Positions 34,861 to 42,559 of a DNA stretch of 64,000 bases are shown here, piece by piece. The notes under the pieces were generated by a model. That model had not been told where the DNA came from, did not search any database, and saw only the letters and a list, made by a program, of their open reading frames with translations. This DNA is from Coprothermobacter proteolyticus DSM 5265. Lineage in GTDB: Bacteria > Coprothermobacterota > Coprothermobacteria > Coprothermobacterales > Coprothermobacteraceae. The number at the start of each line of letters is the position of its first letter. Within the stretch, counting starts at the first letter, position 1. Both the position numbers and the translations under genes were made by a program. The stretch covers positions 1,302,001-1,366,000 of the forward strand of contig NC_011295.1 in assembly GCF_000020945.1 (NCBI RefSeq), in the 5' to 3' direction.

Positions 34861-35716
34861 CCTCTTCATTCCTTGTTATTTCGCTGGGCAGTCCAAAATG
34901 GCCCCAATATTCTTCTATGGAATATCCGTCTATTTCGCCTTGTGTCTTACCTTCAATACTGAGCTTTACCCTTTGAATTTCTGAAAATTCAGTCAATGTA
35001 TTGCCTATGGCGTTAATACTCATAGCTTCGCCACCAGCAGACACAGGACAGTATTTGTAAGCCTCTGTTATCGCTTCCCGGCTTAAATCCACATAAGCTG
35101 TACCGTTTTCCACAGTAAACCCCAGTATGCGAGTGGTTGGAGGTAATGGCATACCCATACTTAAATCTTCGGGTCCCTCAATAAGTGATTCTAAAGCTCT
35201 AAGCGGCTTGTTCTCGTCCACCACATAATGCTCTTCAGCTTTAACAGCCCAGTCAGGATCGGCCACAATGAAATAAACCTTCACAGGAACCAGCTTTACA
35301 GGTATGGACCTATCACGGTTATACTCTTTAACCAGGTTCAGAAAGGTGTCGGTCTTATCACCCAAAGCAGCTCTAATCACATCCACAGCTGATGCAGTAG
35401 TACTTTTCAGTTCCGAAGCAATAGCGCTCTCAGCCAACCCCTCCTGTGTCAAAGCCTTCCTTTGCGAAAGCTCAGCCTTCAGTGCGAGCTGCACCACCTC
35501 TTGCTGCGTTGCAGTAAGCTCCAACTCTTTGGAAATGTTGTTGACATAAATAGAATCCATGTTGGACAAGTAACCAGGCTTTATGCTGGAACCGAAAAAC
35601 CCCGTGCCATATCTGGAATACAAGAAACCCGCAGCAAAGCCAACTACGACAACCAAGATTACTATTAATATCCAGCGTGCCGCACTCCCTCTCACGCTAC
35701 TGCTTTTCTTTGCCAT
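34847..35716 (-). CDS. Membrane-anchored GerMN-domain protein
   Basis: 289 residues. Basic N-terminus, one membrane helix (ARWILIVILVVVVGFAAGFLY), then a helical region and a C-terminal GerMN domain (~165-280): VKVYFIVAD, PLRALESLIEGP, TRILGFTVENGTAYVDLSREA and INAIGNTLTEFSEIQRVKLSIEG. GerMN domains occur in sporulation and lipoproteins of Firmicutes and bind wall or protein partners. The start is ATG 35716 behind GGAGGTGC; the longer frame to 35797 has no ribosome site. Divergent from the HD gene. Confidence 0.8.
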   Translation of the reverse strand: MAKKSSSVRGSAARWILIVILVVVVGFAAGFLYSRYGTGFFGSSIKPGYLSNMDSIYVNNISKELELTATQQEVVQLALKAELSQRKALTQEGLAESAIASELKSTTASAVDVIRAALGDKTDTFLNLVKEYNRDRSIPVKLVPVKVYFIVADPDWAVKAEEHYVVDENKPLRALESLIEGPEDLSMGMPLPPTTRILGFTVENGTAYVDLSREAITEAYKYCPVSAGGEAMSINAIGNTLTEFSEIQRVKLSIEGKTQGEIDGYSIEEYWGHFGLPSEITRNEEVIVP

Positions 35717-35783
35717 GGTGGTGCACCTCCAACGCATTAGATAAAAACTACAGAACTTGCAGCCTTTCTCTCTCTTGTTACAG

Positions 35784-35789
35784 TAGAAT
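35784..35789 (+). promoter_or_regulatory. -10 element of a probable leaderless gene
   Basis: TAGAAT ends six bases before ATG 35796. No clear -35 at 16-18 bases. Confidence 0.45.
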
Positions 35790-35795
35790 ATTAAC

Positions 35796-37193
35796 ATGAA
35801 CTTAATTGAACACTACGGCCTTAAAGACGTCTATCTAACCGTCATACCAAAGCTAAATCGGGACAAAGAAGCAGGAACTCTGTGGAGCCATTCCTTGGAT
35901 GTGGCGGAGCGTTTTAGAGAGCTCACTGAAAAACTATGGCGTCCGCCTGTGGGCCCAGACGCTCACCGTGTTCTACGTTACAGCCTTGATATGATGCAGA
36001 GTTTAGTGTACCTACATGATGTAGGTAAAATCGATGCACGTTTCCAAGAGCAGTTGAAAAACGGCGAGCTCATCTCCAGACACACTCTTTTGGGCTTGAA
36101 TCTTGTGGTAGACGCCGCAGAAAAGCTTTCACAAAACTATCCGAAGGACTTTAGACCCACGCTGGTTTATCTAACATCCTTGGCCACCACGCTGCACCAT
36201 GCTCCACTAATGAGAACCACCTTTACTAATGTTAAAGAACACCCTGACGCAAGCCTTTTGCCTGCGCACCTAAGAAGTTTGTGGGAAGAAGAGCTTAGCC
36301 AAACCATAAATCGTCTTAAACAATACAGAAAACAACTTATGATAAGCGGGTGGGAACTTCACTGGGTCTACACCTATCTCAATGGTCTTGTAGCTTTGGC
36401 TGATGAAACCTCCAGCGCTCATTATCCTTTGACCTTTTCTCACACATTCTACGTAGACTATCAAGTACCTGATCAGCCCTGCACCCATGAAGTCGGTGTA
36501 TACGCTCCACAGTTATGGGCAAGACAGCTAAAGAAAGGCGTCCTTACTCCATCAGTTAGCGAAGCATTCCGATTGATGCAACCACGCATTTACACCAGCT
36601 TCTATGACATACTTCCTTTTACAATGGGCTTAGGAAAGTACAACGTAAGAATGCTCAGCTTGCTGGGCAGTACCGTTTACACCCCAAGAAAAGACTGGGC
36701 AGCATTGTTCTCAGACCTATTTAGAGCCCGAGTTATTATCACAAACCCGGCAAGGGGCCCTATAAACATTGTGCGTGCCGAGGATTACGAGAACAAACTC
36801 CCCTATTACTTACAAAGCAACGATGAAGAAACAGACGAAGTAGACGAATGGACTGTGGTTACACAAGACTACAACGACTTAGTGCCGCCATATGATTGGC
36901 TATCACTGGTGAAAAAAGTTTGGAATCAACTTGGAGAGTACGCACTAATGAACATGGGAGTGCATAACATCAAACAGCCATTTATTAAAGCTGACGTAAT
37001 CCAACCCAAAGATCACATTCACAATTTAAGAAAACAGCTCCCTGAGCACATAAAGCTTTGGCCCAAGGTCCCGTTAGAAACCTTGGTTAACAAACTTGCC
37101 AGCACCCCAGTCCCACTTTATGAGGCGACCAAGGGCGCCATCATTAATGAATCCCACATACTGCTTAAGCAAAGTAACCGCGTAAGCAGGTAG
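35796..37193 (+). CDS. Stand-alone Cas3''-like HD-domain protein
   Basis: 465 residues. The first ~210 residues carry an HD pattern closest to the Cas3'' nuclease: His32 (LWSHSLDVA), His74-Asp75 with Lys78 (YLHDVGKIDARFQEQL), His96, His134-His135 (TTLHHAPLM) and Asp203 (LADETS). The FQ after HDVGK is typical of Cas3 HD domains. The remaining ~250 residues match nothing I know and contain no helicase motifs. There is no CRISPR array or other cas gene in the window. No ribosome site; a -10 hexamer lies six bases upstream of ATG. Confidence 0.65.
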   Translation: MNLIEHYGLKDVYLTVIPKLNRDKEAGTLWSHSLDVAERFRELTEKLWRPPVGPDAHRVLRYSLDMMQSLVYLHDVGKIDARFQEQLKNGELISRHTLLGLNLVVDAAEKLSQNYPKDFRPTLVYLTSLATTLHHAPLMRTTFTNVKEHPDASLLPAHLRSLWEEELSQTINRLKQYRKQLMISGWELHWVYTYLNGLVALADETSSAHYPLTFSHTFYVDYQVPDQPCTHEVGVYAPQLWARQLKKGVLTPSVSEAFRLMQPRIYTSFYDILPFTMGLGKYNVRMLSLLGSTVYTPRKDWAALFSDLFRARVIITNPARGPINIVRAEDYENKLPYYLQSNDEETDEVDEWTVVTQDYNDLVPPYDWLSLVKKVWNQLGEYALMNMGVHNIKQPFIKADVIQPKDHIHNLRKQLPEHIKLWPKVPLETLVNKLASTPVPLYEATKGAIINESHILLKQSNRVSR

Positions 37194-37212
37194 CAAAACA
37201 GTTTGCTTTAAT

Positions 37213-37337
37213 TTACTGTCGCCGCTTATAAACATAGTCATAAAGCCCTTTTTCTTTCAACCACTCAAGGACGTCCGACGCCAGCCATTCTAGTGGCACA
37301 GCAGGCTCTTTCGGATTAAGAAAGTTCTTTTGTTAGC
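37213..37337 (-). pseudogene. Possible C-terminal remnant of an unknown gene
   Basis: On the minus strand a 41-codon open stretch with coding-like composition (EPAVPLEWLASDVLEWL ... YDYVYKRRQ) runs to a TAA at 37213, with a TAA immediately before it and no start. It may be a leftover gene end; it is too short to identify. Confidence 0.25.
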
Positions 37338-37366
37338 TAAACACTCAGTAGGTACGTGGACCAAAA

Positions 37367-37963
37367 TTACCTTAGTTCTTTCTTCATTCTATGGAAGTGG
37401 AGAACCACTTCCTGAGTCAAATTTACTGAAAACGTTCTTTCTATTCTATAACCGCGCTTTTGGTAAAAACGAACTGCATTTTCGTTTTCTGTTTCCACGT
37501 CCAGGCAGATAAACTTCGCACCGCACGAAACTGCGTCCTCTTCAGCGCGCTTCATTAATGCTGTGCCTACACCCCGTGTTTGCACTTGCTGATAAACAGC
37601 CAAGAAGGCTATGTAATAGTCTTCACGCGAAATTCTACTAACCTGTGCATCCAATTTGAGAAGTGCTGGCAGGGCTTTGAAAAACTGAAGTCCCAAGTGC
37701 TTGATCATGAGGTAACCGGTACTCAGCTGTTCGTTCTGTTTAGTTTGCCAATCGTAGCCCACTACCAATCCAAGGATGTCATCACCATCTTGAGCAAACA
37801 AGCAATGAGAGAAGCTGAACAAATTCCTATCATGCTCGTACAACAGCTGCAAAAGCTCCACTGCCCTTTTTTCTCCGAACAACTTTGAGAAAAATGGAGC
37901 TGCAAGTAGCACCAGCTCAGAGAAATGGTTCTTGTCTTCCAAAGTTCCTTTCCTGACAACCAT
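37367..37963 (-). CDS. GNAT-family N-acetyltransferase
   Basis: 198 residues. The acetyl-CoA site is visible as FLAVYQQVQTRGVGTALMKRAEEDA (QxxRGxG-type loop), followed by LDVETENENAVRFYQKRGYRIE, the usual end of a GNAT fold. GGAGAAGTTG precedes ATG 37963. Substrate unknown. Divergent from the radC leader, with a palindrome (37989-37998) in the shared upstream region. Confidence 0.85.
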   Translation of the reverse strand: MVVRKGTLEDKNHFSELVLLAAPFFSKLFGEKRAVELLQLLYEHDRNLFSFSHCLFAQDGDDILGLVVGYDWQTKQNEQLSTGYLMIKHLGLQFFKALPALLKLDAQVSRISREDYYIAFLAVYQQVQTRGVGTALMKRAEEDAVSCGAKFICLDVETENENAVRFYQKRGYRIERTFSVNLTQEVVLHFHRMKKELR

Positions 37964-37988
37964 CAACTTCTCCAGTGTTTGTTAACTA

Positions 37989-37998
37989 ATACTAGTAT
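37989..37998. promoter_or_regulatory. Perfect palindrome between GNAT and radC genes
   Basis: ATACTAGTAT, a 10-bp perfect palindrome, lies 26 bases ahead of GNAT and about 24 ahead of the radC -10 element; possible operator. Confidence 0.3.
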
Positions 37999-38021
37999 GA
38001 GAGCTAGATAGTCTGACCATA

Positions 38022-38027
38022 TATAAT
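38022..38027 (+). promoter_or_regulatory. -10 element of the radC leader transcript
   Basis: TATAAT ends six bases before ATG 38034, so the transcript should begin on or next to that ATG. Confidence 0.55.
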
Positions 38028-38033
38028 TGAAAC

Positions 38034-38084
38034 ATGCTGCTTCTAGGCGCACATACTTTTTCAAAAGGGCTATTTGTCCTGTGA
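38034..38084 (+). CDS. Leader peptide MLLLGAHTFSKGLFVL overlapping radC
   Basis: 16 codons starting six bases behind TATAAT and ending in TGA that overlaps the radC GTG start (GTGA). The arrangement implies a leaderless short frame whose translation delivers ribosomes to radC. The peptide is hydrophobic and matches nothing I know. The alternative is that radC starts at TTG 38027 in the other frame, but that would add 18 residues not seen in RadC proteins and place the start inside the -10 element. Confidence 0.5.
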   Translation: MLLLGAHTFSKGLFVL

Positions 38085-38788
38085 GTAACCCCAATTACAA
38101 AATTCCGATAAAGGAATGGATTGTTTCTGAACGCCCCAGAGAGCTGCTTCTTTCTAAAGGACCTGAGCACCTGCCTGATGCAAAACTGCTCGCTATCATA
38201 CTACGTACGGGCAATAAAGAGGAAACAGCGGAAGATTTGGCACGACGCCTGCTGAACACCTTTGGTGGCTTCACTGGACTGTACCGAGCCAGCGTAGAAG
38301 AACTTCTACAAATCAAGGGAATGGGAAAAGCCAAAGCCGCTCAAGTAAAGGCGGCATTGGAAATAGGTAAGCGGTTTCTCCAAAATGAAACTGTGGAAGA
38401 AGCAAGAATTACTACCCCTGAAGATGCCATCGAGTATGCAGCACGTTATTTCTCTTCCATGCTAATGAACGAAGGTAAGGAACACTTCTGGATACTGCTG
38501 CTAGATAGGAAGAATCGCCCCATAAAACACGTAGAAATCAGCGTAGGCAGTTCAATACAGACCACGGTTGACCCTAAAGAAATATTGAAACAGGTAAGCT
38601 TGACTTCAGCTCAAGCGCTCATTTTGATACATAATCACCCCAGTGGAGATCCTAGTCCCAGCCGAGAAGATGTGGCAGTGACAAAACAACTAAAGCAAGC
38701 CTGCGAATTGGTAGGCGCTCAGCTTCTTGACCACATCATTGTGGGCAAGAACCAGCATGTAAGCTTAGCCCGAGAAAAGTTGATTTAG
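38081..38788 (+). CDS. radC: RadC family JAB-domain protein
   Basis: 235 residues. Start region IKEWIVSERPRELLLSKGPEHL, a helix-hairpin-helix (LLQIKGMGKAKAAQVKAALEIGKR), then the MPN/JAMM domain with LIHNHPSGDPSPSREDV (metal His and Asp residues) and final DHIIVG. The true biochemical role is unresolved; it was once linked to repair. The GTG start overlaps the stop of a 16-codon leader. No ribosome site at a good distance, so translation is probably coupled. Confidence 0.88.
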   Translation: MSNPNYKIPIKEWIVSERPRELLLSKGPEHLPDAKLLAIILRTGNKEETAEDLARRLLNTFGGFTGLYRASVEELLQIKGMGKAKAAQVKAALEIGKRFLQNETVEEARITTPEDAIEYAARYFSSMLMNEGKEHFWILLLDRKNRPIKHVEISVGSSIQTTVDPKEILKQVSLTSAQALILIHNHPSGDPSPSREDVAVTKQLKQACELVGAQLLDHIIVGKNQHVSLAREKLI

Positions 38789-38832
38789 AAGTCCCACAGC
38801 TTTTTACATGGTGTAGGTGCTACTTTACTATA

Positions 38833-38845
38833 TGTATGGTATACA
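38833..38845. promoter_or_regulatory. Inverted repeat in the promoter of the dinB operon
   Basis: TGTAT-GGT-ATACA is a perfect 5-3-5 inverted repeat that sits where the -35 would be, ten bases ahead of TATAAT. It could be a repressor (SOS-type) site; it does not match the Bacillus LexA box. Confidence 0.4.
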
Positions 38846-38851
38846 ATTGTT

Positions 38852-38860
38852 TGCTATAAT
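38852..38860 (+). promoter_or_regulatory. Extended -10 promoter of the dinB operon
   Basis: TGCTATAAT is a full extended -10 element. It ends six bases before ATG 38867. Confidence 0.65.
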
Positions 38861-38866
38861 ATGGTT

Positions 38867-39085
38867 ATGACAGTCATGGTGCTTTACCATGGTGCAGAAT
38901 TTAAGCCTTTAGCTTTCAGAGACGGGCAACGCTGGCAAAAAGTAAAAACCTTGCAGCAAAAATGGCAGCAACCGCAGGGTAATCGCCAGCTTTACCACTT
39001 CGTAATATCCACAGAAGAAGACCAAATCTGGGAACTCGTTTACCTGTGGCCCGACGGTTATTGGAGAGGATGGTGCTTGCCATGA
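38867..39085 (+). CDS. Small protein encoded upstream of dinB
   Basis: 72 residues (74 if ATG 38861 is used). Trp- and Gln-rich; WELVYLWPDGYWRGWCLP at the end. It resembles the small DUF6504-type proteins found beside Y-family polymerase genes, but by impression only. Its TGA overlaps the dinB ATG (ATGA), so the two are coupled. No ribosome site; expected leaderless from the extended -10 promoter. Confidence 0.6.
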   Translation: MTVMVLYHGAEFKPLAFRDGQRWQKVKTLQQKWQQPQGNRQLYHFVISTEEDQIWELVYLWPDGYWRGWCLP

Positions 39086-40254
39086 GATGGATCATGCACG
39101 TGGACATGGACGCCTTCTTCGCCAGCTGCGAACAAGCCATCAATCCAAAACTAAAAGGTAAACCCATTGGAGTCATGGCTGACCCCTATGGCAGAGGGAA
39201 AAAACGCTCCGTCATAGCTGCAGCATCTTACGAAGCTAAACGCAAAGGCGTAAAAGCTGGCATGCCTCCCAAGGAAGCTTTTAACCTTTGCCCTGACCTT
39301 ATTCTGGTGCAAGCTCATCCATCATTCTACGGTTACGTGCATAACCAAATGCTCAAATACGCAAGAAGCATTTCTTCTGAGGTAGAAAATTACAGTATTG
39401 ACGAATTCTTCATGACTTACTACGGCAAAGATCCAGATAAGGTAGGTGAAGAAATCAGAAGATACGTAAAGAAGCAGTTTGGTATTACTTGTTCCGTAGG
39501 CATTGCTCCGGGAAAAATCTTAGCAAAAATGGCAACAGAGGAAGGCAAACCTGATGGACTCACTTGGTGGAAACCACAGGCCATACCCAGTGTTTATAAG
39601 TACTTGCCCGTATCAGCCATACCAGGCATAGGTTCCCGCAGAGAAGCTCTACTCAATAAAAATGGTATATATACCTTAGAAGATTTAGCCTTAACGCCAA
39701 AACCCATAATCAAAAACCTTATGGGCATACTTGGCGAGTACTACCAAAAAATCGCTCAAGGCATTGACGAAACGCCTCTTATTACTCAGGAGTCACCTTT
39801 AAAAAGCATTACTCGCAGTGTTACTTTGGACGCAAGCACCTTAAGCCCACTGGTAGTAGAAGCAGTGGGACGTCTGCTTTGCGATTCTCTTGGTAAAGGT
39901 TTGGAAGAAATTAACTCCCGTGCAAAAGAACTTTTCATATTTTTACGCTACGATGATATGAGTGCAGAATCAACAGGCATGAAACTGGAATTTTACACTA
40001 ATGACCCCGACGTAATTTTTCATAACTTCAAAATGCTAAACAAAGAACTCAGACCGTATAAGCAAGGCGTACGGTTGGTTGGCGTAGGCATGACTGACAT
40101 AAGGCAGCACTACACCCCTAGCCTTTTCTACCAAGAAAAACCAAATCCATTAAAGCCCGTAGTAGAAAAGATACGCCAGCGTTATGGTTACGACAGCATC
40201 ATACCTGCTAATTTGCTACTGGCAGAGCCTTACACCAGCATTATTGCCGAGTAA
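39082..40254 (+). CDS. dinB: DNA polymerase IV (Y family)
   Basis: 390 residues. HVDMDAFFASCEQ (Asp8, Asp10) and YSIDEFF (Asp107, Glu108) are the catalytic motifs; MPPKEAFNLCPDL, GIAPGKILAKMATE and the HhH-type PVSAIPGIGSRREALL also fit, followed by the little-finger domain. It copies across damaged bases. ATG 39082 overlaps the stop of the small upstream gene. A weak beta-clamp site may lie at the C-terminus but I do not see a clear one. Confidence 0.93.
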   Translation: MRWIMHVDMDAFFASCEQAINPKLKGKPIGVMADPYGRGKKRSVIAAASYEAKRKGVKAGMPPKEAFNLCPDLILVQAHPSFYGYVHNQMLKYARSISSEVENYSIDEFFMTYYGKDPDKVGEEIRRYVKKQFGITCSVGIAPGKILAKMATEEGKPDGLTWWKPQAIPSVYKYLPVSAIPGIGSRREALLNKNGIYTLEDLALTPKPIIKNLMGILGEYYQKIAQGIDETPLITQESPLKSITRSVTLDASTLSPLVVEAVGRLLCDSLGKGLEEINSRAKELFIFLRYDDMSAESTGMKLEFYTNDPDVIFHNFKMLNKELRPYKQGVRLVGVGMTDIRQHYTPSLFYQEKPNPLKPVVEKIRQRYGYDSIIPANLLLAEPYTSIIAE

Positions 40255-40299
40255 ATACGGCTCTTTAACCATACTTACGGACTGAACCTGCTCGGCAAT
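40243..40299 (+). repeat. Inverted repeat at the end of dinB
   Basis: ATTGCCGAG (40243-40251) and CTCGGCAAT (40291-40299) are perfect 9-bp complements 39 bases apart. The 3' arm has no T-run; a looped RNA end or decay remnant is possible. Confidence 0.4.
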
Positions 40300-40497
40300 G
40301 AATTGAATGGGTTGGAAACCAGTTCACACAAGCCATTATTTTGATTGTTTCAATTATCCTGGAGAGAGTTCGAAAATGGACACTAGATACTTATGCTTTT
40401 ATCCAGTGAATTAAAATCGCACAAGTCCTATACAAAAAAACCACTCCTATTAATCTGCGCTTAATCAAACTCAGCATAGCTACAACACTGAATAGTG

Positions 40498-40503
40498 TAT
40501 AAA
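40498..40503 (+). promoter_or_regulatory. -10 element of a probable leaderless gene (pgaD)
   Basis: TATAAA ends six bases before ATG 40510. No clear -35. Confidence 0.4.
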
Positions 40504-40509
40504 CAAACC

Positions 40510-40917
40510 ATGAATAAATTACAAACAAGCAAAAATAAAGAATTAACAATCTTGAATAAGGTCATTAACGTTTCTTCCACTTCTTTGGCTTGGGCTCTAA
40601 TATTAGGCGTTGTAACATGGGTTATAGGTGCCCTCGGATGGTATGCTGTTGGTACTATCTGGAATCAGCATCTTTTTGTACCTCAAAGCGTTAGAAGTAC
40701 AGCTGTTACCGTACTATTACTAAGTGCTTGGCTCCTTATTTTGTTTGCTTTATTCTCGGCATGGAAAGCTTACAACCAAAATCGATATTTTAGAAACAAC
40801 AAGAGGAGTATAGAGCCTTTAAGATCCGCTAATAAACCTATTGAATGGGCAGAAATTACTATTGACCCTGAAGAGGGGAACTTTCTAAAAAGCGAGCAAG
40901 TGAGCAATGAGTCTTAA
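40510..40917 (+). CDS. pgaD: PgaD-like membrane protein
   Basis: 135 residues with two membrane helices (~25-50 and ~70-95) and a basic loop, WKAYNQNRYFRNNKR, after helix 2, which is the mark of PgaD. PgaD is the small partner of the PgaC synthase of poly-beta-1,6-GlcNAc and, in E. coli, senses c-di-GMP with it. It overlaps pgaC by 11 bases. No ribosome site; -10 hexamer six bases ahead. Confidence 0.65.
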   Translation: MNKLQTSKNKELTILNKVINVSSTSLAWALILGVVTWVIGALGWYAVGTIWNQHLFVPQSVRSTAVTVLLLSAWLLILFALFSAWKAYNQNRYFRNNKRSIEPLRSANKPIEWAEITIDPEEGNFLKSEQVSNES

Positions 40918-42172
40918 CTACTGGCAACTTTTTAGTTATTACGTATTTCTATTCCCACTCGTTATGAGTGTTGTGTACGCTGTTGGCGGAGTTTATTTTT
41001 GGTTCCGCCGTGAAAAACGTTCTGAGGCAACAGAACGTACAATCCCAACCGAACAATGGCCTCACGTTACAATACTTGTACCTGTCCACAATGAAGGCGC
41101 AACCATACAAGATACCATGCAGAATCTTAGCAGTTTGGATTATCCAGATTACGATGTGGTCTTCATAGATGACAACTCGGTCGATAATTCTGCTGACATC
41201 ATCAGAGAGCACTTAAAAACTGCTCAGAACTTTCATCTCATCCATTTGAGCAAGAACGTGGGGAAGGCAGCTGCTTTGAATAATGCCTTGACTAGAATTG
41301 GCGACACGCCCATTGTGGTAGTGCTAGACGCAGATACCACGTTGAAAAGTGACGCTTTAAAATGGCTAACTTTACCTTTCACTTACCAACCACGCCTTGG
41401 TGCTGTTACAGGTAATCCCGTAGCAAGGAATAGAAAGAACCTTCTTGAGAAAATTCAGACAGCTGAATTCGCCTCCATTATTGGACTACTTAAGAGGTCT
41501 CAAAGGGTCATGGGGAGAGTGCTTACAGTATCAGGTTGCGCTACGGCATACAGAACAGACGTTCTTATAAAAGTGGGCGGTTTTTCTAGTAATTCTGCTA
41601 CTGAAGATATTGACATAACATGGAAATTACAAAAAGCTCATTACGAAGTATGGTTTGCTCCAAAAGCAGTTGCGTACATAGAAGTACCTGCGTCTTTTAG
41701 TTCTTACTGGAAACAAAGAGAGCGTTGGGCTTTAGGTGGATGGCATCTGCTAAGGACGCACAAAGACATCTTTCAACGTTGGGAGCACAGAAGACTTTGG
41801 CCCATATACGCTGAATTCTTTCTCAGCTACATTTGGTCATTACTGTTCGTTTTTGGCACCGCTACGTGGATTGTTACTTCAATATTTCTGGCCGAGCCCG
41901 CAGGGCTTAATCCAGTACCCGCATGGACTGGAGCAGTCCTAATTTTCGCATGTTTATTCCAATTTGGAGCAGCACTTTTGGTTAATCGCCAATATGACAA
42001 AACGCTTTGGCGAGCTTTCTTCTATGTACCTTGGTATCCACTGTTCTTTTATGTTATAAACGCTTTAACAGTGGTTTGGACAGCACCAAAAGGGCTAATG
42101 GGAAGCTTAAATAATGTAGGGAAGTGGCAAAGCCCTGCGAGAAAAACAGTGAAGCCCTTAGTACAAGGGTAA
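40907..42172 (+). CDS. pgaC: PgaC-type family 2 glycosyltransferase
   Basis: 421 residues. Membrane helix, then GT2 domain: ILVPVHNEGATI, VVFIDDNSVDNSA (first Asp), VVLDADTTL (DxD), SATEDIDITWKL (ED) and QRERWALGGW (QxxRW), then three to four C-terminal helices. This is the layout of PgaC/IcaA, which polymerises UDP-GlcNAc and threads the chain through the membrane. With the PgaD-like gene it forms a minimal synthase; PgaA and PgaB homologs are not adjacent. Confidence 0.85.
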   Translation: MSLNYWQLFSYYVFLFPLVMSVVYAVGGVYFWFRREKRSEATERTIPTEQWPHVTILVPVHNEGATIQDTMQNLSSLDYPDYDVVFIDDNSVDNSADIIREHLKTAQNFHLIHLSKNVGKAAALNNALTRIGDTPIVVVLDADTTLKSDALKWLTLPFTYQPRLGAVTGNPVARNRKNLLEKIQTAEFASIIGLLKRSQRVMGRVLTVSGCATAYRTDVLIKVGGFSSNSATEDIDITWKLQKAHYEVWFAPKAVAYIEVPASFSSYWKQRERWALGGWHLLRTHKDIFQRWEHRRLWPIYAEFFLSYIWSLLFVFGTATWIVTSIFLAEPAGLNPVPAWTGAVLIFACLFQFGAALLVNRQYDKTLWRAFFYVPWYPLFFYVINALTVVWTAPKGLMGSLNNVGKWQSPARKTVKPLVQG

Positions 42173-42559
42173 ATATTTGAATACTTTAATAAAACAGGTC
42201 ACTCCATGAACGGCAGTAGCTTGGGTTTCAAAGCAGTGTAACCATATTGGCTACCCCATCAGCTCCATTGCTACTGCTTCAAACTATACATATACATATA
42301 GCCTATACCAAGAATCATGAAGAACTCAGAGTCTAATGTTACACACTGAACTTCAAGATCATTAGTATCCCCTTTTTAGCTAAAACAACTTTGTCTGTAA
42401 TATTTCATAAAGTAGCCAAAACACAATAGAACACCACGAGAGGGTTTGCAAAGTTTCGTCAAGTAAAAAACTTCCGTAAAGTACACACGTATTCTTGCAT
42501 ATAGATACCCAGTCAACAATGTTAAAATACATTTCATCCGGACCCACAGGAGGGGTGTC
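42173..42559 (+). other. Gap between pgaC and the chemoreceptor gene
   Basis: No gene is supported. It holds a perfect 8-bp inverted repeat (GCAGTAGC, 42213-42220; GCTACTGC, 42270-42277), an AT-rich stretch of TATACATATACATATAG (42284-42300), and the ribosome site CAGGAGGGG of the next gene. No clear promoter was identified. Confidence 0.4.

Noticed and set aside
35796-37193. A CRISPR-Cas locus around the Cas3''-like gene
   Set aside because: No repeat array and no other cas gene on either side within the window.
42494-42525. TTGCAT ... TTAAAAT as the promoter of the chemoreceptor gene
   Set aside because: The spacer of 22 bases is too long for a sigma-A promoter.
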